From Notamacropus eugenii (lineage: Eukaryota; Chordata; Mammalia; Diprotodontia; Macropodidae), in the NCBI RefSeq assembly GCF_028372415.1, contig NC_092872.1:11569001-11633000 (forward strand): a DNA stretch of 64,000 nt, written 5' to 3'. Position 1 is the first letter of the stretch. Each line of letters begins with the position of its first letter. The position numbers were made by a program, and so were the translations under genes. The notes under the pieces were generated by a model, which had not been told where the DNA came from, made no database searches, and saw only the letters and a program-made list of their open reading frames with translations. This document shows, one piece after another, positions 13,560-25,214 of this stretch.

Positions 13560-15064
13560 GATGTTCCAAGGCAGTGCTCAGTCAGCCTCCATTTCAAATC
13601 CTTATCACCACGGAGCAGCCCATTTCATTTGCAGAAAGATATGTTAGGAAATTTTTCCTTAAACTATGCCTAAATTTGCCTCTTTGAAACTTCCACCCTT
13701 CATTCAAGAACAAATCGAATCCCTTTTCCACAAGACGATTCTTCAGATAATAGAAGGCAGCTAGCGTGTTTATTCCAACTCTTCTCCAGGTTAAATAAAC
13801 ATCCACAATTTTTTCAACCAATCCTCATGTGGCATAAACTCAAAGCCCTCTACTCCTAGTAGCTATCCTCTGGACAGTGTCTGTGCTAGCAATTGTCTTT
13901 CTAAAACAAAATGCCCAGAACTAACTAGAGCACCCCAGATAGAACAGAACAGAGCCATTAGTTCTTTATCCCTGAACACTGTACCCTTCAGAATACAGCC
14001 CAAAGTCATAGTAGTTTGCCTGGATGTCATTACACGTTGTTGACTCAAAGTGAGTTTGCAGATCACCAAAACCCTACATCTTTTCCAAAGGAACTGACCA
14101 GTTGTGCCTACCCAATCTTGTATTTGTGAAGTAAAAATTTTGAACCCAAGAATAAAAACTGACACATCCCAATTTATCATTTATGTGACTAGACCCAACA
14201 TTCTAGACTTTTTAAATCATGACTGTCTTCCAGTGTTTTACTTATCCCTCCCAGGTATATCATCTACAAATGTGATGAGTATGTCATCCATACCTTAATC
14301 CAAGTCTCCACATCCTCCTCATCAGCCAGCCTCCTTCCCAACCTGTGGGTCCCACTTTCCTACTTGACAACTACCTGCCCTGACCACTATTCCAGGAGGA
14401 GACCTAGCTACGCTCCTCTTCTTCACTCAGGACTCTAGACTTCTCTCCCATATCCTCTTTCCAGGACTCTCTTTATGTGTTTTCTTGCTTATTATAATGT
14501 AAACTCCTTGAAGGAGGGACTGTCTCCATTGTCCCAACGTTTAGTACAGTGTCTAGAACATAAAAAACACTTAATAAATGCCTTATCTATCTACTGATAA
14601 AAATATTAGCCACAGGGCCAACCACAAATGGATCAGATCCCTAAAGAACTCTTATTCCAAGATGCCATCAAACCACTGATGACTGCTCTTTGAGTCTAGT
14701 CACTTACCTAATTCCAAATTAGTCTAGCTATATTATACTTAACTCACATCTCTCCACTCGTCCACAAGAAGAGAAAAAGATATTCTATCAAAACTTTGCT
14801 AAAATCTAAGTAATAATACTGAAAGACAACAGCTGCGACTACTGATAATCTCAGTGAAATCCAGGTAAAGCAGGCCCTCTTTCCTCTAAGTAGATTATGA
14901 TCTCTGGGTTTAGAATGGAACAAATCATCAGATGTGGCCAAAGTGTTATTTTGTTTTGCCTAGGTAAACTCCTTGAGGGTCAGGTTCTATAGCATAAGAA
15001 AAAGCACCTATTATAAAGTGACAGTCATGTATTTTTTAAAAACAAGCAGTCATAAAGGACTCTC

Positions 15065-15270
15065 TGTAACTCCATCTGGGTTTTCCTGGCACTAGAGTGG
15101 TTTGTCATTTCCTTCTCCAGCTCATTTTACAGATGAGTAAATTGAGGCAAACAGGGTTAAGGTGGCTTGCCCAGGGTCACACAGCTAGTAAATGTCTGAA
15201 GCCAGATTTGAACTCAGGAAGATGAATTTTCCTCACTTCAGCCCTAGCACTCTAATCCACTAAGCTGAAT
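15065..15270 (-). repeat. tRNA-derived SINE with RTE/BovB-like tail
   Basis: On the minus strand the head has 'gagttcaaatctggcttcag' and 'tagctgtgtgaccctgggca', and the body has 'tgagctggagaaggaaatga'. The 3' tail is truncated. The same family is complete at 52195-52467. It is inserted in the CR1/L3 element above. Confidence 0.75.
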
Positions 15271-15281
15271 GCAAAATTCCC

Positions 15282-15530
15282 CTACTTTACCAGACTAGCA
15301 ATGTTGTCAAAAAAGGAAACAAGGTTAATCTGGCCCAGCTTGTTCTTAATGAAGTAATGCTGGCTCTCTGTGATCAGAGATTCTTTTTCTAGATATTCCC
15401 TAGCCATCTCTTTAATTATACATTTTAGAATTTTGCCAGAAATATAAGTGAAGCCTACTGATTTAGAGAATGCAGATTCTATTTTTCCCTTACGCCTTTT
15501 TAATGAGTTTGGTTTTAAAGAGACTGACAA
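15282..15530 (-). pseudogene. CR1/L3 reverse transcriptase fragment
   Basis: An 82-codon open frame survives from the ancient LINE. It carries the CR1-type RT segment between the 'VSL' start and the 'SQHGF'-like motif, here read as SQHYF; 'NLVSFFDNIASLV' follows. The catalytic DD motif is not in this piece. It is a retrotransposon remnant, not a host gene, and its survival as an open frame over this short length is not evidence of function. Confidence 0.7.
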
Positions 15531-15540
15531 TGGCTGAGAA

Positions 15541-16129
15541 GGAAAGTCAAAGTTCAGGTCAACATATACTATGTTCTTGGAAGTGGTAAAATTCTCCCAG
15601 GTAGAATTTCAAATAAAAGTCATTTCTCTCTGCTCTGGTTTCAAAAGTGCTCAGGTAATTTCATAACAACAAAGACCATATTCTGACAGTAAGCTGCCTT
15701 TTGGCAGGGATGGACCACGGAGACTCTCCAAGAGCTGCCTCACAGCCACCGTGCACCAGGGGCAATTTCCCCTAAAAATCAAACCCACCTTGAGAGTTCA
15801 GGAAGCACACTCTGTTCGTATTCACAATTATTTTGCAAGAAGTGTTCTGGAACACAAAAACTACTTCCATAATGCAGCTCACCCTATCAATACGTAATTA
15901 GCCTGCAAGGCACTATCCAAGACAAAGACATCTGTCTTCTGAAAATGGATAAGCATGGATTTCTGAAAATGATCATACAGCAGCAGACAGACATCTCCAG
16001 AGTCTGAAGAAAACACAGGACCAGCACGTCCCAGTCTCGCACTCTTATTCCTTGGAGAGCATCCCAACATAACAGGATCACACCCAGACAAGCAGACTGC
16101 CCCAAGACCCCTGCTCATAAAATTCTGAA
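15541..16129. other. Intronic, no feature recognised
   Basis: Two overlapping minus-strand frames (15879-16118 and 15887-16105) have no family resemblance. Nothing was assigned. Confidence 0.4.
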
Positions 16130-17060
16130 GGTTATAGGGTTATAGGAATGGAAACAGTCTAGCCTTCTTTAGTCCCTCATGATTTCTCATTCATGTTTAT
16201 CTTTTTATGTTTCTCTGAAGTCTTGTGTTTGAATATCAGATTTTCTACTCAGTTCTGGTCTTTTCATCAGGAACACCTGGAAGTCCTCTTACATTAAACA
16301 TCTATTCTTTTCTTCCATAGGGTTACACTCAGTTTTGCTGTATATTCTTAGTTGTGACCCTAGTTCTTTTGCATTCTAGGATATCATATTCCAAGCCCTC
16401 TGCTTGATAGTGGCCATTGCTAAATCTTGTGTGATCTTGACTACGGCTCCACGATATCTGAACCCTTTCTTTCTGACTGCTTACAGTATTTTCTCCTCGA
16501 CCTGAGAGTTCAGGATTTTAGCTAGAGTGTTTCTGTGGGTCTTCTTTTGGAGATTTTTCTCAAGAGGTGAGCCATGAATTCAACATCAACTTTGCCCTTT
16601 GGTTCTAAGGTATCTGGGCAATTTTCTTTTAAAATTTCTCGAAATATGATGTATGCTTCTCTTCTGTTGTTGTTGTTTATGGCTTTCAGGTAGTCCAGTG
16701 ATCTCTCCTTGACCTATTTTCCAGGACAGTTGTTTTTCCTATGAGATATTTCACATTTTCTTCAATTTTTGCAGTCTTTTGATTTTGTTTTATTGTTTCT
16801 TGATAATTCAACAGTCATTTTCTTCAGTATTGTTTTGTATCACTTTTACAAGCTATTAACTCTCTTTTCATAATTTTCTTGCATAGTTTTCATTTGTTTT
16901 CTCAATTTTTGGGGTCTGTGTCCAAACTGCACTTTTCTATGAGGCTTTGCTTGTAGATATTTTTGAGTCATTGTCTTCTACATTAGTGCCTTGATCTTCC
17001 CTGTCACCATAGTAGCTTTTTCTTTTTTTGTTTGCTCATTTTTTTGCCCCCAACCTACTT
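16130..17060 (-). mobile_element. HAL1-like element (ORF1-only L1 relative), antisense
   Basis: On the minus strand a coiled-coil-rich region is followed by degenerate ORF1-like sequence: 'ENRSRRDHWTT', then 'RISKRRPTETL'-like text, then 'YPAKLS' near 16330 and an alternating basic end. 'YPAKLS' is the hallmark of the L1 ORF1 protein C-terminal domain. No ORF2 follows it, which fits HAL1. The 5' limit is uncertain and may reach about 17700. Confidence 0.55.
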
Positions 17061-17892
17061 TTAAATTTAGACTTTATGTTCTGGGGAGTATATCTGACCT
17101 AAGCTTCTGTCTTACAGATGCTCTCAAAGATAAGCCCAAGAGCCTGTTGTCAGTGTTTCCAGAATGGTGTGTGGAACTTTGGAAAGAGATTCCCTGCTCT
17201 CCGGGATCTGTGCTCTGCAAGTCCCTGACCCAGGTGTGGGTCTCTTGGTTTGTATGTTGTTAAGTTTCAAACTGCTACTCGACTCAGTCACTTTAGCCTG
17301 CTAGAAGGTTCTGCAGATTCAAAGTGACTGAAGTGCTGGCTCCTCCTTCTCTGAGTCCATTGCAGACATGGCCAAGGCTAAAGATTAATACAGAATCCCC
17401 ATTCTGCTCTTAGGCTCAGAACCACATAACTATGTTTCTGGAAATTGTTCTTTGCTCCTTGCAAAGGTAGTGCCCTTGCTCCCTTGTAACTGCTCCTCTA
17501 CACCCTCCAAGAGTGACCTGGGACAGGACAACAGCTGACAGAGTTGCCAGACGGCACTCATTCCCACTCCCAGGGTTAGTACAGAGATCCCCCGAGATCT
17601 TTCAACAGGTTCTTCTTGCCCTGATAATCCCTTTCCCATCCCTGGGTATTGAAACTCTCCACTCCACTGTGGTTACCTCCACGGCCATCAGCCTCTGCTG
17701 AACTCCACTCCTGGCCAGCCTCCACTCTAATGCTCACAGACCTATCTTCCTAAGCTGCCCTGGGCTGGAAAAATGACCATGATTTTTTCTTCATTTTCCT
17801 GATCAGAATTTGGTCTGGTGCGCTTTCAAGGTTGTTGTGAAGGAGACTGTGCAAGGGTTAAGACCAAAATGCTGCCTCTTACTTGTCATCTG
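17061..17892. other. Intronic, possibly 5' part of the HAL1-like element
   Basis: No gene was recognised. The sequence could be the 5' region of the antisense HAL1-like element, but it holds no diagnostic motif that I can name. Confidence 0.3.
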
Positions 17893-18103
17893 ACTCTGAG
17901 CTGGGTCCTCAGCACTTCACAAATATTAGCTCATTTGCTCCTTACAACAACCATATGAGGTAGGTACTACTATTATCCCCATTTTAGAGACAGAGAAACT
18001 AAGACAAACAGAGGTTTAAGCAACTTTCCCAAGTCACACAGCTACTAAGTATCTGTGACTGGATTGGAACTCAGGTCTTCCTGACTCTGGACCAAGCATG
18101 CCA
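17893..18103 (-). repeat. MIR/CORE-SINE copy
   Basis: Contains 'cacttcacaaatattagctc', 'atgaggtaggtactactatt', 'tcccaagtcacacagctact' and 'ggaactcaggtcttcctgac', the complete reverse-complement order of a MIR. A good, fairly full-length copy. Confidence 0.85.
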
Positions 18104-18134
18104 GACATTGGCTGACAGTCAATGAAAAGACTAC

Positions 18135-18350
18135 TGCTGTTGTTTGTCCTCCGGTTCTCAAAGAGACCATGACATCAGGGAGGTGATGCCACGACATGCA
18201 AGTGAACTGGATTTAAGAGAGGGAGGGCTGTGCAAAGTCACCTGCCTCACTTTCTCCTCTGGAGGCATCTGGGTCTACAGCAAGATACAAATCAGGACAA
18301 TTGGAGATGGCCTCGGATGCAGTGGGAGACCTTTGGTCTTTTTAATTTAA
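18135..18350 (+). repeat. Unnamed SINE-like family, copy 1 of 3
   Basis: Shares a block with 52738-52885 and 62770-62985: a 'gttctcaaagagaccatgac'-type start, then a 'gaactggatttaaga' segment, then 'caaagtcacctgcctcactt'. I recall the family as common in marsupials but cannot name it. Moderately diverged. Confidence 0.6.
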
Positions 18351-20080
18351 GGTCTTTAATAGGTCTCAGTTTGACTGAGGTAAATTTGCATTTTGATCAA
18401 AGAAGCAGCAAGGAAACTGGGTTTACTCAGTACAGAAGGCCCTTTATCAAATCAAACACAAAACATGGGTATATTTTAATTATCTTTTCTGCATTTATTT
18501 AAAAAAAGTCATTTCTAGGTTGTAAGAAGATTGACATCTGGCTTTCATAAGTATTCCTTTTTGCAAGTATCACCTTTGCTACCTTTAGTAAGATAAAAAA
18601 AAAAAAAAAGTCAAATTTAACCACCAAAACTGGGTGCTAAGTTCACTTAAATTTGCACAAAGATTTCAATTACCCAGTGCTAAAAAATTTCAGATGGGCC
18701 AAATAAACAATAAATTTTGAATAACCAAGTTTCATCTCCCTGCCCTTTCATTTTCTTTGCTCTTAAAAAAAAACCAACTCTATTGCAAGTATTTTAATTC
18801 CTTAAACCTGCTAAAAATCAAAATACTTGAAGAATTCACAAATGCAAATCTAAGTACTAAGTGTAAGACAAATCTAACTCTGCATTTGTGAGCTTATTAT
18901 TAACCTGTTTTCTGAAGCCAATGTACTCTTTTGTAAATTCAATAGAAAACTTTCAAGTATGGAAATCGCTGGACACACAGGTGTATAAATCTTTCTGATT
19001 CTCCCTTTAACCTTTTTTAGTTTATCAGTACTTCCAATTCTCTCTAGTAGAAAATTTCCAAATTTTCTGCAGCTGAGTTTCTGGCATGGTGGGACTACTA
19101 ATTTTGTGCTTATTGAAGGTTATACCCCTTCGTCAACAGAAACAAGAGGTTAATCAGAAGTGGGGAAAAAAAGCTTAGTGACTGGACCTAGTTCAGATGA
19201 AGAAACTGATGACCCAGAAAGGTCAAGCGATGCTACGGTTACTTGGGGAACGAATAGAAGGGCTGAGATCGGAACCAAAGTTGTTATGATTCCAAATCTA
19301 GAAATCCAATTTTCACTTCACTACACCATGTAAGTACTCTCTGGAGTGGGAGAGGGGGTGGGGGAGGGGACGTTTACACTCATTCATAAGTGTGGGTATA
19401 AAAACTGAACAAATATCTTTGAATTTGCATGTCAATAAAGCTGTTACTGTAAAACAAGGGAGATATGCTGGACTTTGGTTCACTAAATTATGACTCACGA
19501 AGCTACGGTATCTTTTTTTTTTATTCATATATGTGTATGCTTATGTATACATACACATTCACTCCACAGAGTTATACTGGGGGGAAAAAAGTCTTTTAAA
19601 CTGTTTTACAACCATTAGGATTCTCATCAAGCTTCCAACATTTTTCCGTCCATAGAACCTTCATTTTTGAAAACTAATTCTATTTGAAATGGAAACACAA
19701 GACTGAACAGAAACCTGGAAAAATAAATTTATTTGAACTACTCGAAGGGGTTGCATGATGATGCAAAGCTACCGTTCTAATGGCAGTAGGAAAGAAAATG
19801 ACACTCCCTTCAGAACTTTCATGTCAAAGAGGCATGAGGGAGGTAATGAGAAAAAGAGAGGACCTGGGAAGAGACTGGATCAGTTTTGAGGGGTTTTAAT
19901 TGAAGAAGAAAAGAATCCACCAACTATGAGCATTTCCACATACAAAGATAACACAAAAAGAGTACTATATATGAAAAGAGTGACTCTCCATTTCATGTCA
20001 CTTGCTTTAAAAAAAAAGGATATAATAAATTTCACACACTATTTTCAAAGTCATCCTCCTTATGCCTCCTTAAGAACTTC
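18351..20080. other. Intronic, MIR-like remnant and G-rich tract
   Basis: About 19165-19325 looks like a reverse-oriented MIR remnant ('atgaagaaactgatgaccca'). A G-rich tract at 19348-19369 has four runs of three or more G. An A-run at 18595-18609 and a T-run at 19512-19521 are also present. No gene was recognised. Confidence 0.4.
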
Positions 20081-21080
20081 CTTCTGTGGAAGAAATTAAA
20101 GCTATCTATAATCATATGAAAAAATGCTCTAAATCACTATTGATTAGAGAGATGCAAATCAAAACAACTCTGAGGTACCACATCACACCTATAAGATTGG
20201 CAAACATGACAGAACAAGAAAATGATAAATGCTGGAGAGGATGTGGGAGAGTTGGAACACTAATTCATTGTTGGTGGAGCTGCGAGCGCATCCAACCATT
20301 CTGGAGAGCAATTTGGAACTATGCCCAAAGGGCTACAAAAATGTGCATACACTTTGACCCAGCAATATCGCTACTAGGACTATATCCCCAAGAGATCATA
20401 AAAATGGGAAAGGGTCCCACATGTACAAAAATATTTATAGCAGCACTCTTTGTAGTTGCCAAAAACTGGAAGTCAAGGGGATGTCCATCAATTGGGGAAC
20501 GGCTGAATAAATTATGGTATATGAATGTAATGGAGTACTATTGTGCCATAAGAAATGATGAACAAGAAGACTTCAGAGAGGCCTGGAAGGACTTATATGA
20601 CCTGATGCTGAGTGAAAGGAGCAGAACCAGGAGAACTTTATGCACAGCAACAACCACAGTGTGTGAGAGTTTTTTCTGGTAGACTTAGATTTTTGTAATA
20701 ACACAAGAACTTCTTACCAAAAAAAAAAAAAAATCCCAATGGAGGATCTCAAGGCAAAATGCCTGCCACACTCAGAGAGAGAAATATGGAAGTCACTCAC
20801 ATATTGTAGCAGATCATGTTTGTGTATGTGTATGTGTTTGTGTATCATGTTCTGATTTGTTATACGATTTCTTTCATTTATCTTAGTCTGACTACATAGC
20901 ATGACTATAGTGAAAATATACTCAATAGGAAAGTATATGTAGAATCTATACAGAATTGTATGCAGTCGTGGGGAGGGAGGGGGGTAGCGGGGGGTAGGTG
21001 GGGGGGATAAAATCACAATTGTATGGCAGTGATTGTTAAACATTACAAAATAAAAATAAATAAATAAATAAATAAATAAA
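20081..21080 (+). mobile_element. Young 5'-truncated L1, intact ORF2 tail and 3' UTR
   Basis: Begins inside ORF2, keeps an open frame to the ORF2 stop, then has a 3' UTR with a G-rich tract (20970-21006) and an AAAT-rich tail ending at 21080. 'aagaacttc' at 20072-20080 recurs at 21081-21089 and is a likely target-site duplication. The open frame and simple tail make this one of the youngest insertions in the window. A second copy with the same 'cagagaggcctggaaggact' subtype lies 120 bp downstream. Confidence 0.85.
20086..20682 (+). pseudogene. L1 ORF2 C-terminal fragment, 198 codons, open
   Basis: The frame corresponds to the C-terminal segment of the L1 ORF2 protein. Visible are HMKKCSKSLLIREMQIKTT, then the cysteine-rich CWRGCG segment, LIHCWWSC, FDPAISLLGLYP, TCTKIFIAALFVVAKNW and MEYYCAIRNDEQ. 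The endonuclease and reverse transcriptase domains are missing because of 5' truncation, so it cannot support retrotransposition alone. The first Met is only the first one inside the truncated frame. It lies on the plus strand, antisense to CCDC12, in intron 1. It is a retrotransposon remnant and not a host gene. Confidence 0.85.
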
Positions 21081-21199
21081 AAGAACTTCTGTGAATCTTA
21101 AGAAATGTTTCAATGACCCTTTCTTTAGCATCAATATTGCAGATGATTAGAGGTCTCAAGTCTTTTAAAGTTGTTTTTCTTTGCCATGTTGTCTCCTGG

Positions 21200-22112
21200 C
21201 TCTAAGTCACTATTGATTAGAGAGATGCAAATCAAAACAACTGAGGTACCACAACACATCTATCATATTGGCTAGCATGACAAAACAGGAAGATGATAAA
21301 TACTGGAGAAGATGTGGGAGAGTTCATTGTTGGTGGAACTGTGAGCTGATCCAACAATTCTGGAAGCAATTTGGAACTATGCCCAAAGGGCTACAAAAAT
21401 GTGCATACCCTTTGATCCAGCAATATCACTTCTAGAACTGTATCCCCCCAAAAAGTCATAAAAATGGAAAAAGGTCCCATATGTACAAAAATATTTAGAG
21501 CAGCTCTCTTTGTGGTGACCAAAAACTGGAAATCAAGAGGATGCCCAGGGAATGGCTGAACAAGTTGTGGTATATGAATGTCGTGGAATACTATTGTGCT
21601 GTAAGAAACGATGAACAGGAAGACTTCAGAGAGGCCTGGAAGGACTTATATGAACTGATGCTGAGTGAAAGGAGCAGAACCAGGAGATTATTGTACACAA
21701 TAACAACCACAGTGTGTGAGGCATTTTTCTGGTAGACTTAGCCCTTCATGGCAATGCAAGGAACTAAAACATTCCCAAAGTACTCTTGAGGCAAAATGCC
21801 ATCCATTTCCAGAGAAAGAACTACGGAACTGGAAAGCAGAATGAAGCAGAATATTTTCTCTTGTGTTATGTTTTGTTTTGTTTGGGTTTTTCTCATGGTT
21901 TCTCCAATTCATTTTAATTCTTCCATGCAACATGACTAATGTGAAAATGTATTTAATAAGAATGTATGTGTAGAACCCATATAAGATTGCATGCCACCTT
22001 GGAGAGGGAGGGGGAGAAAATCTAAGACTTATGGAAGTGATTGTAGAAAACCAAAAACAAACAAATTTTAAAAAAAAATAAACACTACCTGACACATTAA
22101 AAAAAAGTTAAC
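21200..22112 (+). mobile_element. 5'-truncated L1, second copy of the 20 kb subtype
   Basis: Exact 10 bp flanks 'tgtctcctgg' at 21190-21199 and 22113-22122 mark the target-site duplication. The body starts at 'ctctaagtcactattgatta' in ORF2 and ends in an A-rich tail. ORF2 is broken by small deletions. The last 64 codons before the ORF2 stop remain open (21541-21735) and share the subtype residues EDFREAWKDLY and SERSRTRR with the 20 kb copy. Confidence 0.9.
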
Positions 22113-22122
22113 TGTCTCCTGG

Positions 22123-23094
22123 TCACTTAATTCTGCATCAGTTTACACTAACCAGGATTCTCTGAAACCATCTTTCATCATTTCTTGGAGAGGGCAAACC
22201 TCCACCATCTGCAAAATTTTTTAACAGAGTAGTTGGTTCTGTTTTGAGGCTCAGACCTTAGTTATCCCTCTATGATCACACTAGCTTTCCTTGGGACTCT
22301 CTCTAGGGGGAGCCCTCCATTCTTGTTGACTATATGTGCCTCTGGCCTATCTCTGGTTGCACTGAGATGCTATGGATTTCTTTGCCTGGGTGAGGGATGG
22401 TTTTACTAGCACTCTCCTTTCCTATTGCCCATGGGTTTCTGACTGACTTTTTTTCCATGTAGTTCTTGCAAAGAAGTTGTCCCTTACTATAGCTTCTCAT
22501 CAGATTTTCTGATCCTTATTCAATGAAGTGTGAGTTTAAGGTTTTTGCTGGGATAGGTATGGAGAAGCTAGGCCATCTGCCTCCATTCAAGCAATAATTT
22601 TTCTGGAAATCCGAGACCCTGATTATTCACTTATCCTTTTCCCTTTCATAATTTTCATTTAACTGTGGTGAAATTACATAAATGAACATTCTGATGAAGA
22701 AGGTGTACTCAGTCTGCTGTGATAGGCATGGAATAAGGAGGACATTAGTTTTAGCTTACTCCCTACACCTTATCTCACATTATTCATCTACTCATGCCAT
22801 GTTCCTCTAAACATGTCCTGATATCACCTTGCTCTTTCCTGGCTCCAACTTCTTGCAAAAACTGACATTCCCCTATCTCCCAATACCTGGAGTGGTTTCC
22901 CTTCACATTTTAGCTTTGTGAAATCCTTCCCTTCCATCAAGATCCAATTCAGATACATCACCTATAAAGACTTCCATAGTCTCCCAATTTAGAATCAACC
23001 TCTTCCTTCTCAAAATTTGTATACCACTCTATGGGGAATTTTTCCATCTCTTTATAATATAACCTTTTATCCTGTATAGATCTTATTTGTTCAT
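22123..23094. other. Intronic, no feature recognised
   Basis: Mixed sequence, pyrimidine-rich near 22780-23090, which may be the body of an L2 whose 3' end follows. No gene was recognised. Confidence 0.4.
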
Positions 23095-23235
23095 AGTCGT
23101 CTGCATGTTGTCTTCCCCATTAGACTGTGAGTTCTTTGAGAAAGGTCTGTCTTTTGCTTTTTTTTGTATCTCCAGCACTAAACAGAGTGCCTGACACATA
23201 GCAAGAACTTAACAAATGCTGGCTGACTGACTAAT
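23095..23235 (+). repeat. L2 3' end
   Basis: Has 'ttagactgtgagttctttga', 'gtatctccagcactaaacag' and 'gtgcctgacacatagcaaga' followed by 'acttaacaaatgctggctga', the standard L2 3' terminus in plus orientation. It probably continues upstream to about 22780. Confidence 0.75.
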
Positions 23236-23364
23236 TTGTCTTATAAGTATTTTATATTCACCTTAACACCCCTAATAATAATAATTCTAAGCTCTCAGTT
23301 ACATTAGGCCAGCAAGTACCCCCATTGTCAAGCACACAGTAAGTACTTTTAATGTTTTGATGTT

Positions 23365-23745
23365 CAAGTGACAGAATAGAGGATGTTTAGCCTAAACATC
23401 AGTGGGGAACAGGCGAGCTGTTTTAAAGAATTTAAAGGGCTGATACCTGGAAAAGGATTTAGACTTGTTCTGTTTGCCCTAGTAGGCAAAATCAGGAGCA
23501 GTGATGAGAAGTTGCAAAGAAGCAGATTTAGACTTTACATTAAAAAAAAAATTTTCCCCTAACAATTGGAGCAATCAAAAGTAGACCTGTTTGCTTTGGA
23601 AGGGAGTAGGTTTTCTTCACTGGAAGTCTTCAAATAGAGGCTGAATGACACCTGTCCAGCATGTTACAGAGGGAGGTCTTTCCTGGAGTTAGATGAGATG
23701 GCCACTGAGGTCCCTTCCAACTCTAGAATACTGTGATTCTATGAA
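23365..23745 (+). mobile_element. CR1/L3-like LINE, ORF2 C-terminus and 3' end
   Basis: Reads in the plus orientation from 'ggatgtttagcctaaacatc' through 'cttgttctgtttgccctagt' to the tail 'gaggtcccttccaactctag', ending 'gtgattctatga'. This matches the C-terminal and 3' UTR pattern of the CR1/L3 family seen antisense at 13560-15540. No open frame remains. Confidence 0.65.
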
Positions 23746-23809
23746 ATTCCCACCACCAAAACATACAAAGAAGTATTCTACAATTTAGACTTAAGGAGTT
23801 ACCTAGGAG

Positions 23810-23995
23810 CAAAGGTGTCAAGCTCTTCCCAGTGTTGCCTACATCACACTGGTGGAAACTAGATTAAAATGAAACTGGGAATTGTTTAATAAAGCAAATA
23901 AAAATACAAAACAACACAGATAACATTCATTTGTAGTATTCTGAGTCAAGATGAGGCCAACAGCAATCCTTTCCCAACTGAGTTTGACACCACTG
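23810..23995. mobile_element. hAT-like non-autonomous DNA element
   Basis: The ends form an imperfect inverted repeat: 'caaaggtgtcaagctc' at the left and 'gagtttgacaccactg' at the right (12-13 of 16 positions pair). The 186 bp interior has no coding content. I recall similar sequences as abundant marsupial hAT derivatives. No convincing 8 bp target duplication survives. Confidence 0.55.
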
Positions 23996-25214
23996 GCCGA
24001 GAACACCGAGGTCAAAAGACTGGTCTGTGTTCCCAAGGCCAGTATGAATCAGAGGTATTATTTGAACCCAGGGTTACCTGACTCAAGCTAGACCTCTATC
24101 CATTACACCCCATTTGATGTATTTTGTTTTCTAAACAAATGAGGACGATGAAGTTAAGAAAGGGGAAATGGATTGACCATAATCACCTACTACTAAGCAC
24201 CACAGGTAGGATTCAAACCCTAAATCTCATCTGATACTTGATCCAAGATTACTGCTCCCAGTCTAGAGGCAAAGATAAGGCCAGTATGTTACGGCTTTTG
24301 CAAAACTCTGAAAAGATGTGGAAGAAATGGTAGCACAGACTGTCTTTCGTAATAACAGACACTATATTTGTCCATTGTTCATAAATGAGGCAAAATACCC
24401 TTTTTGCCCTTTATTCGGGAACTTGAGGTCCTTCACAATCTGGCTCTAATCTATGTATCCAGCCACACCACATATAATTTCCTTTCTATTACACTATTCC
24501 ACATTTCTCCAGCTTTTCACCTTGTCCTCCAACCTGTGATAGAGGTCAGCTATAGTATCTTCTTAGATGAATGGTACCATTACTACATCTGTATTAGAGA
24601 TGTCTTATTAGTGGTACAATCTTTTGATTTGTAATTTTAATATTACTTCATACAAATTATTCTGCCTCCTACATGTACTACACAACTGGCAAAATATGAG
24701 CACTTTAACACATTAATCAATGACAATGACCTTAGGTCAAACGAGGCTTCCATTTAATAACTTCTCTAGCTATTTAGACTTTGTATAATGGCTGTCCCTA
24801 AATTTTGAATGTCTAATTTCTAAAAAAAAGGCAAGAATGAAAGGGTTAAATAGAGGGACAAATCAATATGGCACCAACCTTTCAAAATCAAAATACTTCA
24901 TAAGTCAATTCCCAAGCAAGTCAAAAGTTTTCTAAAAGTTAAGTCTTCTCATCTTAGGATACTAAATCTAAGCAAAAAGTACTTTGACACGTGATCAACT
25001 GTTTTTCCCAGGGTGTTACAGCATTAGAAGAAATAAACTAAATTTAAGGCAAGTCTCGGTTTCGGTGTGATCTAGAAGTGCTGAAAGAATAATTAGAATT
25101 AAACGTGCATTATAAGCCAGAAATTGTATAATTAACTACGGGGAAAAAACACTTTGTTATAAAACTCATCCATAAACATTTCCTTTCAGGTAAGATACAA
25201 TTTATTCCTTAATT
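23996..25214. other. Intronic, old repeat fragments
   Basis: About 24050-24230 has MIR-like reverse fragments ('tttgaacccagggttacctg'). About 24410-24560 resembles an L2 segment ('gtccttcacaatctggctct'). The rest is unassigned and no gene was recognised. Confidence 0.4.

Larger units (their letters stand above)
13560..15540 (-). mobile_element. CR1/L3-clade LINE, reverse transcriptase region and 3' part, interrupted by a SINE
   Basis: Read on the minus strand, the element runs from reverse transcriptase (15530 downward) to the ORF2 C-terminus near 13600. Visible pieces are 'ISGKILKCIIKEMAREYLEK' with 'SLITESQHYFIKNKL' (15282-15530), 'YLDFSKVLIEY' (about 14750-14825) and 'QRGKFRHSLRKNFLT' (about 13640-13700). 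The last matches the usual C-terminal CR1 pattern. The reading frame is broken by many stops and shifts. A minus-strand SINE at 15065-15270 splits the RT region, so the LINE is older than that SINE. Confidence 0.75.

Noticed and set aside
13120..13647. 175-codon plus-strand frame
   Set aside because: No recognised domain; its right part is antisense to a CR1/L3 element, and there is no promoter or splice context.
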